NCBI GenBank assembly: GCA_947501685.1
Contig: CANMWQ010000002.1
Coordinates: 496,001 to 560,000 of the forward strand
Direction of reading: 5' to 3'
DNA: 64,000 bases
Source of the DNA: an uncultured Litoreibacter sp.
Lineage (GTDB): Bacteria; Pseudomonadota; Alphaproteobacteria; Rhodobacterales; Rhodobacteraceae
Part shown: positions 55,560-63,536 of the stretch, in pieces
Numbering within the stretch: position 1 is the first letter of the stretch
Layout of the letters: each line of letters starts with the position of its first letter
The notes under the pieces: generated by a model
What the model was told of the DNA's origin: nothing
Seen by the model: only the letters and a program-made list of their open reading frames with translations
Database searches by the model: none
Position numbers and translations under genes: made by a program

Positions 55560-56731
55560 GCAAAACAGGTGTCATGATCTGCGGTCACGGCTCGCGCTCC
55601 CAAGCGGCCGTCGATCAGTTCTCCGTCCTCGCTGAAAAGCTGCCCGGATATTTCCCTGACGATTGGCTGGTCGAATATGGCTATCTCGAGTTTGCCAATC
55701 CTGTCATTCGCGACGGGCTCGACAAACTGCGCGAAGCGGGCTGCGACAAGATCCTCGCCGTCCCCGGCATGCTGTTTGCGGCCATGCACTCCAAGAATGA
55801 CATTCCCACGGTGCTCAACACCTACGCCGCCAAACACGGGATCGAGATCAGCTATGGCCGCGAGCTTGGCGTCGATCCCAAGATGGTTGCCGCTGCCGGG
55901 GCTCGTATCCAGGATGCGGTCGAGCAGGCCAATGCGCAGAAACATGTCGCCAATGAGGACACCTGCCTCGTGGTCATTGGACGCGGAGCCTCCGACCCAG
56001 ACGCCAACGGCAACGTCGCCAAAATCGCCCGCATGCTGCATGAAGGCATGGGCTTCGGCTGGGTGGAAGTGGGCTATTCCGGCGTCACCTTCCCGCTGGT
56101 GGAGCCCTGCCTGCAACACGCCGCCAAGCTCGGCTACAAACGCATCCTCGTCTTTCCCTATTTCCTCTTCACTGGCATCCTGATCGACCGCATCTACGGC
56201 TTCACCGATCAGGTCGCGGCCGAGCACCCGCACATCGAATTCGTCAAAGCGGGCTATCTCAACGACCACGAAAAGGTCCTCGCCACCTTCGCCGAACGCG
56301 TGACGGAACAAATGGGCGCAAACCCACCCCCCAATTGCGGCATCTGCGCCTACCGCGAACAGGTTCTGGCCTTTGACAATGGGGAGCATCGCCACATCAC
56401 CCCGGAACAGCGCCAACACCCCGCCTTCGCCGACACCCCGCCCCCCACCTGCGTGCTGTGCAAATACCGCACGCAAGTTCTCGGTTTCGAATCCGAAGTC
56501 GGCGCAATTCAGGAATCCCACCACCACCACGTCGAAGGCCAGGGCGCCTCCGCCCCCGGCTCAAACGTGGCCGATTGCAATCACTGCGACACGTTCTGCA
56601 CAGGCGTCTGCCGTCTCGAAATGCAAGATCACCACCATCATCACCACGGCCACGATCATCACCACCACGCCCCCTATCCACATGCCAAACACCCCCACGG
56701 CCCCGAAAGCGCCCGCAAAGCGAAAACCTGA
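55556..56731 (+). CDS. cbiX: Long-form CbiX cobaltochelatase-like protein with Cys/His-rich tail
   Basis: CbiX chelatases insert cobalt into early corrinoids. The N-terminal 250 residues form two CbiX-like halves; catalytic His11 is in MICGHGSRS and the second half has IGRGASDPDAN. The C-terminal 140 residues carry two related cassettes, PPPNCGICAYREQVLAF (Cys261/264) and PPPTCVLCKYRTQVLGF (Cys299/302), then CNHCDTFCTGVC (341-352) and a His-rich run (359-371). Long-form CbiX proteins can bind an iron-sulfur cluster through M-x-C-x-x-C motifs. The presence of CobN too means either a second route for cobalt insertion or a storage/delivery role for this protein. Confidence 0.88.
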   Translation: MSKTGVMICGHGSRSQAAVDQFSVLAEKLPGYFPDDWLVEYGYLEFANPVIRDGLDKLREAGCDKILAVPGMLFAAMHSKNDIPTVLNTYAAKHGIEISYGRELGVDPKMVAAAGARIQDAVEQANAQKHVANEDTCLVVIGRGASDPDANGNVAKIARMLHEGMGFGWVEVGYSGVTFPLVEPCLQHAAKLGYKRILVFPYFLFTGILIDRIYGFTDQVAAEHPHIEFVKAGYLNDHEKVLATFAERVTEQMGANPPPNCGICAYREQVLAFDNGEHRHITPEQRQHPAFADTPPPTCVLCKYRTQVLGFESEVGAIQESHHHHVEGQGASAPGSNVADCNHCDTFCTGVCRLEMQDHHHHHHGHDHHHHAPYPHAKHPHGPESARKAKT

Positions 56732-56739
56732 TCTTTCCA

Positions 56740-56775
56740 TGTTCTAAAATATCCCCGCCGGAGGCTCCCTCCGCC
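56740..56775. repeat. Copy of the CCGCCGGAGGC intergenic repeat
   Basis: CTAAAATATCCCCGCCGGAGGC (56751-56772) resembles the segment at 38376-38396. The two differ at a few positions only and share the A-rich lead and the CCGCCGGAGGC core. It fills the 61-bp gap between cbiX and cobH, so here the repeat lies within an operon. Confidence 0.55.
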
Positions 56776-56792
56776 AACAGCAAGCACCGCCC

Positions 56793-57431
56793 GTGAGACC
56801 CTACGAGAAGAACCCAGCCGAGATCTACAAAGCCAGCTTCGCCACCGTGCAGGCTGAAGCAAATCTCGACCGTTTTGACAGCGGCATGGCGGCGCTGGCG
56901 ACCCGGATCATTCACGCCTGCGGGATGGTTGAAATCGCGGATCGCATCGCCTTCAGCCGGGGCGCCTACAAGGCAGGCCACGACGCCCTGAAATCGGGCG
57001 CGCCGATCCTGTGCGATTGCGAAATGGTCGGCGCGGGCATCATCCGCCGCTACCTGCCTGCGGACAATCAGGTCATCGTCACCCTCAACGACCCCACCAC
57101 CCCCGACCGCGCCGCCAAAATCGGTAACACCAGGTCGGCCGCGGCGGTGGAACTTTGGGAACCGCATCTCAAAGGTGCAGTTGTCGCCATCGGGAACGCG
57201 CCGACCGCGCTGTTTCATCTTCTCGAGCTGATCGACCAAGGCTTCCCCAAACCAGCGGTCATTCTCGGTTTCCCCGTGGGCTTCGTTGGTGCCGCCGAGT
57301 CCAAAGCCGAGCTGTCTGCCAATCCGCGCGGCTGCGATTTCGTGGCCCTCAAAGGGCGCAAGGGCGGCTCCGCCATCGCCTCGGCGGCGGTCAATGCGCT
57401 GGCCGCTGGATTGCCGGAGGTGAGGGCATGA
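56793..57431 (+). CDS. cobH: Precorrin-8X methylmutase CobH
   Basis: Moves the C-11 methyl group to C-12, giving hydrogenobyrinic acid. The 212-aa product has catalytic His41 in TRIIHACGMVEIADRI, plus GAPILCDCEMVGAGIIRR and GFPVGFVGAAESKAEL. The start is GTG at 56793 with only a weak ribosome site. The stop overlaps an ATG that opens a tiny ORF leading into cobL. Confidence 0.96.
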   Translation: MRPYEKNPAEIYKASFATVQAEANLDRFDSGMAALATRIIHACGMVEIADRIAFSRGAYKAGHDALKSGAPILCDCEMVGAGIIRRYLPADNQVIVTLNDPTTPDRAAKIGNTRSAAAVELWEPHLKGAVVAIGNAPTALFHLLELIDQGFPKPAVILGFPVGFVGAAESKAELSANPRGCDFVALKGRKGGSAIASAAVNALAAGLPEVRA

Positions 57432-57499
57432 AAATTTTGGGACATTTTGGGGAATCGGCCAAAACATTTTGGGACATTTTGGGACAAAACCATGTCTGA
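57428..57499 (+). repeat. Direct repeats forming a 23-codon bridge ORF between cobH and cobL
   Basis: ATTTTGGGACATTTTGGG occurs at 57434-57451 and again at 57466-57483; within each, the unit ATTTTGGG is itself doubled. An ORF opens at 57428 in an ATGA overlap with the cobH stop (MKILGHFGES...), ends at 57499, and overlaps the cobL start at 57492 by 8 bp. Ribosomes finishing cobH could translate it and reach cobL. It may be a coupling device or a small repeat insertion that happens to be open. No family recognised. Confidence 0.5.
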
Positions 57500-58709
57500 G
57501 GCCCCAAATTCCACGAAATGGCTGCATATCATCGGCATCGGCGAAGACGGTATGGACGGCCTCTCCCCCGCCACCCGCAGCGTGGTCGAGGCGGCGGAGA
57601 TTATCATCGGCGGCGACCGCCATCACCAGCTCGCGCCAAACGTCACCGCCAACCGCATCGCTTGGCCATCCCCCTTCGACGCATTGATCGAAAAACTCAA
57701 TGAATTCAAAGGGAAACGTGTGGTGGTGCTGGCCACTGGCGACCCGCTCTGGTTCTCTGTCGGGGCCCGGATTGGCCGCGCGATGGACCCAAAACAGATC
57801 GTCTATCACCCGCAACTCTCCGCCTTTCAGCTCACCGCCGCTCGTATGGGCTGGAGCCTCGCCGACGTCGAAACCCTCACCGTCCATGGCCGCCCTGCCC
57901 ACCAGATGGTCGCTTTTATCCAACCAGATCAAAAACTTATCATCCTCACAACCGGCGCGGAAACTCCCGCCCAGATCGCCAAATTCCTCACAGAGCGCGG
58001 GTTCGGGCAGTCTGAAATGACGGTGCTCGCCAGCATGGGGGGGAAAAAAGAACAACGTTTTGAAGGGCTTGCCGACAGTTGGAGTCACGACGTCCCCGCC
58101 TTCAACACCCTCGCTGTCCATTGCAAAGCCGCGCCTGACGCAGCCCTCCTGCCACGCGTTCCCGGCCTCGCAGATGACCTCTTCCAATCCGACGGGACCA
58201 TGACAAAACAAGAGGTTAGGGCCGCAACACTGGCGAAACTCATGCCCATGCGCGGAGCGCTTTTGTGGGATATCGGCACAGGCTCCGGCTCCGTCGCCAT
58301 CGAATGGATGCGCGCCGCCAGATACGCCCGCGCCATTGGCATCGAACCCCGCCCCGCCCGCCGCGCCATGGCCGCCGAAAACGCCCTCGCGTTGGGGGCT
58401 CCAAAATTGCAGCTCATCGACGGCGAAGTCCCCGCCGCGCTGCATGGTCTCGACGCCCCCGACGCGATCTTCATTGGCGGAGGACTCAGCGCGGAAACGT
58501 TTGATATCACTTGGAAAAACCTACGTCCTCTTGGCCGCCTGGTCGCCAATGCGGTGACGTTGGAAAGCGAAAGTCTTCTCATCTCACTGCACAAAAAGCA
58601 CGGCGGCCAGCTCGTCAAAATCGGGGTCGAGCGGGCCGAACCTGTGGGCCGCCTGACAGGCTGGCGCCCTTCCATGACGGTCACCCAATGGAGCCTCGTA
58701 AAGCGATGA
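57492..58709 (+). CDS. cobL: Precorrin-6Y C5,15-methyltransferase (decarboxylating), CbiE-CbiT fusion
   Basis: A 405-aa bifunctional enzyme. The N-terminal CbiE domain is a tetrapyrrole methylase (LHIIGIGEDGMDGLSPATRSVVEAAEIIIGG; VVVLATGDPLWFSVGARI). The C-terminal CbiT domain is a class-I SAM methyltransferase (ALLWDIGTGSGSVAIEWMRAA). Together they methylate C5 and C15 and remove the C12 acetate carboxyl. A TTG-headed start 15 codons upstream lies in the repeat segment, so the ATG at 57492 is preferred. It overlaps cobI by 4 bp. Confidence 0.95.
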   Translation: MSEAPNSTKWLHIIGIGEDGMDGLSPATRSVVEAAEIIIGGDRHHQLAPNVTANRIAWPSPFDALIEKLNEFKGKRVVVLATGDPLWFSVGARIGRAMDPKQIVYHPQLSAFQLTAARMGWSLADVETLTVHGRPAHQMVAFIQPDQKLIILTTGAETPAQIAKFLTERGFGQSEMTVLASMGGKKEQRFEGLADSWSHDVPAFNTLAVHCKAAPDAALLPRVPGLADDLFQSDGTMTKQEVRAATLAKLMPMRGALLWDIGTGSGSVAIEWMRAARYARAIGIEPRPARRAMAAENALALGAPKLQLIDGEVPAALHGLDAPDAIFIGGGLSAETFDITWKNLRPLGRLVANAVTLESESLLISLHKKHGGQLVKIGVERAEPVGRLTGWRPSMTVTQWSLVKR

Positions 58710-59407
58710 GCGGCACCCTGTTCGGCCTAGGCCTGGGCCCCGGCGACCCCGAGCTGATCACCCTAAAAGCCGCCCGCCTGATCCGCGAGGCAAGCGTCAT
58801 CGCCTATCCCACCTTGGCTGGCGGCGACAGTTTCGCGCGGGCCATCGCTGCTGATCTGATCACACCCGGCACCGAAGAAATCCGCATGGATGTTCCCATG
58901 ACGACCGACCGCCAGCCCGCCCAAGACGCCTATGATGCGGGCGCGCAAGAGATCGCCAAAGCTTTGAAAACAGGGAGGAATGTCATCTGCCTCTGCGAGG
59001 GAGATCCGCTTTTCTACGGCTCTTTCATGTATCTCTACGCCCGGCTGTCACGGGATTTCAACGTCGAGGTGATCCCCGGCGTGACCTCCATCACCGCCTG
59101 CGCCGCCCGCGCCGGCATGCCACTGGCCGCCCGCAATGAACGCCTGACCGTGCTGCCCGGCCCCTTGCCCGAAGAGGAGCTGCGCCTGCGCATCGAAGGG
59201 GCCGAAAGCGTGGTGATCATGAAGGTAGGCCGACACCTCAAAAAGATCCGCCAAGTGATCGAAAGCCTTGGCCTGACGGCGCAGGCCACCTATGTGGAGC
59301 GCGCGACATTGCCGCAAGAAGTGATCCTGCCGCTTGCCCAAGCCCCTGAAAAGGCTCCTTATTTTTCCATGATCCTGCTGACAAAAGGGGCCGATCCGTG
59401 GCTGTAA
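58706..59407 (+). CDS. cobI: Precorrin-2 C20-methyltransferase CobI
   Basis: Class-III tetrapyrrole methylase that makes precorrin-3A from precorrin-2. The 233-aa product has GTLFGLGLGPGDPELITLKAARLI at the N-terminus, CLCEGDPLFYGSFMYL and IPGVTSITACAARAGMPLAA. The start is in an ATGA overlap with cobL, and the 3' end overlaps the cbiG-cobJ gene by 10 bp. Confidence 0.95.
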   Translation: MSGTLFGLGLGPGDPELITLKAARLIREASVIAYPTLAGGDSFARAIAADLITPGTEEIRMDVPMTTDRQPAQDAYDAGAQEIAKALKTGRNVICLCEGDPLFYGSFMYLYARLSRDFNVEVIPGVTSITACAARAGMPLAARNERLTVLPGPLPEEELRLRIEGAESVVIMKVGRHLKKIRQVIESLGLTAQATYVERATLPQEVILPLAQAPEKAPYFSMILLTKGADPWL

Positions 59408-61209
59408 CTCCCGCAATCCTCTGCCTCAACCGCGCAGGCGAGGCCACCGCGCATCGCATCGCCAAGCTTCTGAACGCCCCCGTCCACGGTCGCCGCGACC
59501 GCGTGGACGAGGCCGATATTCTCTTTGCCAACGCCCTCGATCACGCCCGCACCTTGTTTGCGGCGGGAACCCCGATTATCGGCGTCTGCGCCTCCGGCAT
59601 TCTGATCCGGGCCGTCGCGCCCTTGCTCGCCGACAAAACTACCGAGCCGCCCGTGCTCTCCGTCTCGGATGACGGCGCGGTTGTCGTCCCGCTTTTGGGC
59701 GGACATCGTGGCGCGAACCGCTTGGCCGCGCAGCTGGCTCAAGACCTGAATTCCGTGGCCGCGATCACCACGGCCGGCGACGTGGCGTTGGGCGTGGCCC
59801 TTGACGAGCCGCCCGCCGGTTGGGTCCTCGTGAACCCTGACCGCGCCAAGGACGCTATGGCCCAATTGTTATCGGGCGGAGGTGCAAGCCTGAGCGGAGA
59901 AGATCACGAAAAAGCAATATGGCTCAATGGGTTGCCGAAAGGTGACGCCGTCGAAATCATCTGTTCGACAGCTCCGCAGGCCTCGGACAAAGCGCTGATC
60001 TTTACGCCTCAACGCGTCACACTTGGCCTAGGCTGCGCGCGCAATTGCGACCCGGCGGAGATGCTGGATTTGGTCGACAGCACATTGAGAGAGGCCAACC
60101 TGTCCCCGGCGGCGATCAAGGCGATTTACACGTTGGATTTGAAAGCCGACGAGCCCGCGATGCACGCAGTGGCGGCTAGGCTCGGCCTGCCTGTTCGCGT
60201 GTTTGAGGCAGGCGAATTGGAGGCGCTGACCCCACGGCTTGCCAACCCATCTGACGTTGTCTTCGCCGAGGTGGGCTGTCACGGCGTCGCCGAAGCCGCC
60301 GCGTTGGCGGGTGGTGAAACGGACGCTACTCTGATCGTGCCAAAACGCAAAACGCGCAACGCAACGATTTCCTTGGCGATGTCGTCTGAACCCATCACCC
60401 AGCTGCGCGGTCGTGCACGGGGCAAATTATCGATCATCGGCATCGGCCCCGGGCAGCATTCCTGGCGGACGCCTGAGGCCTCGAAGCTGGTGCAAGAGGC
60501 TGAGGAACTGGTGGGCTACGGGCTCTATATCGACCTTCTGGGGCCGCTGGCTTATGGCAAAACGCGGTCTGATTTTCCACTTGGCGGCGAGGAAGATCGT
60601 TGCCGCTACGCGCTCGAGAAAGCAGGCGAAGGGCGCAACGTGGCGCTTATTTGTTCAGGCGACGCAGGCATTTACGCGATGGGCGCGCTGGTGTTTGAGC
60701 TTTTGGACCGGGACGCCTCCGAGCATGGAGTCACCGAAGCGGCGCGCCGGGTGGAAGTTGTCTCCACGCCCGGAGTATCGGCCCTGCAAGGGGCCGCGGC
60801 GCGGGCGGGGGCGCCTTTGGGGCATGATTTTTGTGCCATCTCTCTGAGTGACCTGCTGACCCCGCGCGAAGATATAGTGAAGCGCCTGCGGGCGGCGGCA
60901 GAGGGTGACTTTGTGATTGCCTTTTACAACCCGGTGTCAAAGCGCCGCCGCACCTTGCTGGCAGAGGCGCGCGATATTTTACTGGAGCACCGCCCGGCCG
61001 ATACGCCTGTGATGCTGGCCAGTTCATTGGGCCGCCCTGAGGAGCACATCCGTTACCGCGAGCTAAGCGCACTTGAGGTGGACGAGGTGGATATGCTGAC
61101 GGTGGTTTTGGTCGGCTCGAGCCATTCCAGGCTGGCGCAGCTGGGCGAGGGGCCGCGCATGTACACGCCGCGCGGTTATGCCCGCAAGATTGATGGGGAT
61201 CTGGCGTGA
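59398..61209 (+). CDS. cobJ: CbiG-CobJ fusion: CbiG/CobE-like plus precorrin-3B C17-methyltransferase
   Basis: A 603-aa fusion. Residues 1-~130 resemble CbiG N/mid domains (GTPIIGVCASGILIRAVAPLLADK; LLGGHRGANRLAAQL). Residues ~200-310 are the CbiG_C/CobE domain (VTLGLGCARNCDPAEMLDLVDSTL). Residues ~345-590 are the CobJ methylase (LSIIGIGPGQHSWRTPEASKLVQEAEELVGYGLYIDLL; STPGVSALQGAAARAGAPLGHDFCAISLSDLLTP). CobJ methylates C17 with ring contraction. CbiG belongs to the oxygen-independent route, where it opens the delta-lactone. Here it is joined to an enzyme named from the aerobic route. The start is GTG at 59398. Confidence 0.92.
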   Translation: MAVTPAILCLNRAGEATAHRIAKLLNAPVHGRRDRVDEADILFANALDHARTLFAAGTPIIGVCASGILIRAVAPLLADKTTEPPVLSVSDDGAVVVPLLGGHRGANRLAAQLAQDLNSVAAITTAGDVALGVALDEPPAGWVLVNPDRAKDAMAQLLSGGGASLSGEDHEKAIWLNGLPKGDAVEIICSTAPQASDKALIFTPQRVTLGLGCARNCDPAEMLDLVDSTLREANLSPAAIKAIYTLDLKADEPAMHAVAARLGLPVRVFEAGELEALTPRLANPSDVVFAEVGCHGVAEAAALAGGETDATLIVPKRKTRNATISLAMSSEPITQLRGRARGKLSIIGIGPGQHSWRTPEASKLVQEAEELVGYGLYIDLLGPLAYGKTRSDFPLGGEEDRCRYALEKAGEGRNVALICSGDAGIYAMGALVFELLDRDASEHGVTEAARRVEVVSTPGVSALQGAAARAGAPLGHDFCAISLSDLLTPREDIVKRLRAAAEGDFVIAFYNPVSKRRRTLLAEARDILLEHRPADTPVMLASSLGRPEEHIRYRELSALEVDEVDMLTVVLVGSSHSRLAQLGEGPRMYTPRGYARKIDGDLA

Positions 61210-61273
61210 TGGCTGTGCGCCGCTCGCGTGTGCACGCATCGACCCGCCCCCCATCCCGCAACGGAGATAAGAT

Positions 61274-62041
61274 ATGACCGTCTATTTCATTGGCGCAGGA
61301 CCGGGCGACCCCGAGCTTTTGACCCTCAAAGCGCAACGGTTGATCGCGGCATGCCCGGTATGCCTCTACGCGGGCTCGCTGGTCCCCGCCGAAGTTGTGG
61401 CCGGCGCGCCAAAGGGCGCGCGGGTGCGCGACACCGCTTCGATGACATTGGATGACACCCATGCCGAGATCGTGGCGGCCCATACAAGAGGACAGGACGT
61501 AGCACGCGTGCATTCCGGTGATCCGTCGCTTTATGGTGCAATCGCGGAGCAGATTCGCAGGCTCAAAGCCGACGGGATTGACTACGAAATTATCCCCGGC
61601 GTGCCCGCCTATGCCGCCGCCGCTGCGGCCTTGGGTCAGGAATTGACCGTTCCCGAGATTGCGCAATCCATTGTGCTGACCCGCATGTCGATGAAATCGA
61701 CCTCGATGCCTGCCGGTGAAACGCTTGAGAACTTTGCCCGGACCGGAGCGACGCTTGCGATCCATCTTGGCATCCGGGCGCTGCGCGAGATCGAGCGCCA
61801 GTTGATCCCGCATTACGGCGCCGATTGCCCGGTCGTAGTGGCCTACCGGGCCAGCTGGCCCGATCAGGTGTTTCTGCGCGGCACCTTGAGCGATATCCGC
61901 GAGAAGGTTCGAGCCGAGAAAATCACCCGCACAGCACTAATTTTGGTGGGGCCTGCGCTGGGTGGGATCAAGGATTTCAAGGACTCTGCGCTTTATGATC
62001 CTGAAATTCCGCATGTTTTGAGGCCAAAGCTGAACTCCTGA
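61274..62041 (+). CDS. cobM: Precorrin-4 C11-methyltransferase CobM
   Basis: Tetrapyrrole methylase that makes precorrin-5. The 255-aa product has TVYFIGAGPGDPELLTLKAQRLIAACPVCLYAGSLVP, VHSGDPSLYGAIAEQIRRL and LTVPEIAQSIVLTRMSMKSTSMP, all CobM-specific. GGAGATAAG precedes the ATG. It is the last gene of the corrin-ring operon; a 64-bp gap separates it from cbiG-cobJ. Confidence 0.96.
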   Translation: MTVYFIGAGPGDPELLTLKAQRLIAACPVCLYAGSLVPAEVVAGAPKGARVRDTASMTLDDTHAEIVAAHTRGQDVARVHSGDPSLYGAIAEQIRRLKADGIDYEIIPGVPAYAAAAAALGQELTVPEIAQSIVLTRMSMKSTSMPAGETLENFARTGATLAIHLGIRALREIERQLIPHYGADCPVVVAYRASWPDQVFLRGTLSDIREKVRAEKITRTALILVGPALGGIKDFKDSALYDPEIPHVLRPKLNS

Positions 62042-62130
62042 AAAACAGTCTGTGTCATGAACTCGTAACGAATTTCCATCAAATCCTGCGCATTCTTGCT
62101 AAGCTGCCCGCAGTAACCAGGGGAATCAGT

Positions 62131-62481
62131 ATGACGACTTTCTTGTCACCAGAAGTAAAAGCAGGGCTCGAAGCGGCCCGGAAACAGTCTTTGCGGAAGG
62201 GCTCCCGACTGCGGGTCCACACGGGCGAGGACATTTACCCATTGCTCGATTTCGGCTCCAATACGTTCGCGGTGGATGCCGATGTCGCGCCGCAAATGCG
62301 CGGGTTGGTCGATATTTATGATGGCGGTCGGCACCTGTATCAGGCGCTTATCGTGACCTCGACGGAAGAGGCCGGGCAGCGGGTGTTCGAATTCAAACGC
62401 AACACGATGGCCGCTGACAGGCCCGCGCTGGATTTCTATGCCGAGCCAGATCGCCCGAAAGGCCTGCTGACCTCGCAATAG
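62131..62481 (+). CDS. Hypothetical protein, 116 aa (PilZ-like pattern possible)
   Basis: Small soluble protein. The segment RKGSRLRVHTGEDIYPLLDFGSNTFAVDADVAPQMRGLVDIYDGG has an early basic R-x-x-x-R-like patch and a later beta-rich core ending FEFKRNTMAADRPALDFYAEP. The arrangement recalls PilZ-like domains, but the RxxxR...D/NxSxxG signature is incomplete, so cyclic-di-GMP binding is not established. AGGGGAA precedes the ATG. It lies 89 bp after cobM and may be a separate unit. Confidence 0.6.
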   Translation: MTTFLSPEVKAGLEAARKQSLRKGSRLRVHTGEDIYPLLDFGSNTFAVDADVAPQMRGLVDIYDGGRHLYQALIVTSTEEAGQRVFEFKRNTMAADRPALDFYAEPDRPKGLLTSQ

Positions 62482-62552
62482 CGATCCGTAAAACCATATG
62501 ACAGCGCGGCGTTTCGGTGGCAGTTTGCTCTGGATCAGTCAGGAGCCGCCCC

Positions 62553-63536
62553 ATGGAAGCCAGTTTTTCGCGCCGCAGTATTTTGACCCCGCAGGAATTG
62601 CGGGCTCTGTCGGAACGCTCCGACCATTGGGGGTTTGCGCAGCTAGGCAGCCATTTCGGCGCGATTGCGATCGTGGCCGTGCTGCACGCGCAGGCGATGG
62701 GGACCGGTTGGGTTCTGTTGACTGGGTTGGCTTTGGGTGTGCTGCTGAACTTTCTTTATGCCGGCCAGCATGAGCTGTCCCATGCCACCGTGTTCAAGAC
62801 CCGCAAGCTGAACGAGGTTTTTGGCCGTATCATCGGGTTCATCCAGATATTCCCGCGAGACTTCGACCAGATCATGCATTTCGCGCATCACCAGTACACC
62901 CAAGACTGGGAGCGCGACGGGGAGCTGGTGCGCGAGCCCTATACACTCACCACCTATCTGCTGTGGCTAAGTGGGATCAGCTATTGGCGCAATCGGATCG
63001 TCGGCAATATCCGCCGCGCGCGGGGCATTATTCTGGAGCCCTATATCCGGGCTGAGGAGGAAGCCAAGGTCATCAAAGAGGCGCGCGTACATCTAGGGCT
63101 CTATGCGCTGATCGCGGTGGTCTCCGTTGCTCTGGGCTCATGGGCCCCGTTGACCTTCTGGATCATCCCGATGGTGATGACCAAGCCCATCCACCAGCTG
63201 CAAAACACGATCGAGCATCTTGGCCTGAGCCACGAGAACGACATTCTTGAAAACACGCGCTCCACGCGGATCAACGCGCTGGGGCGCTGGCTGTGTTGGC
63301 AGATGCCCTATCACACCGCGCATCACACCTTCCCGGCGGTGCCGTTCTGGAAGCTCAAGGAGCTCAATACCAAGCTTGAGGACAAGGCGGGCGAGGTGCA
63401 CCGGATGGGCTGGATCGAGTTCCAGATCGAAGTGATCAGCAAGCTGCGCGCTAAAGATGAAAGCCAATATCCGATGGATGAGGTCTGGGTCGTGCCGACC
63501 TCGGGCGGCCGCTCAGCCCGGATCCCGGCGGAGTGA
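62553..63536 (+). CDS. Membrane fatty-acid desaturase / hydroxylase family protein
   Basis: Di-iron integral membrane enzyme of 327 residues with the three His boxes of the family: HELSHA (H-x3-H), HFAHHQYTQ and HTAHHTF (both H-x2-HH), plus a further QNTIEHLGLSHENDIL segment. Four or more hydrophobic stretches surround them. Substrates could be acyl lipids, carotenoid ends or small compounds; this subgroup, with its RSTRINALGRWLCWQMPYH stretch, is not assigned. GGAG precedes the ATG at 62553. The stop overlaps the GTG of the next gene (GTGA). Confidence 0.87.
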   Translation: MEASFSRRSILTPQELRALSERSDHWGFAQLGSHFGAIAIVAVLHAQAMGTGWVLLTGLALGVLLNFLYAGQHELSHATVFKTRKLNEVFGRIIGFIQIFPRDFDQIMHFAHHQYTQDWERDGELVREPYTLTTYLLWLSGISYWRNRIVGNIRRARGIILEPYIRAEEEAKVIKEARVHLGLYALIAVVSVALGSWAPLTFWIIPMVMTKPIHQLQNTIEHLGLSHENDILENTRSTRINALGRWLCWQMPYHTAHHTFPAVPFWKLKELNTKLEDKAGEVHRMGWIEFQIEVISKLRAKDESQYPMDEVWVVPTSGGRSARIPAE

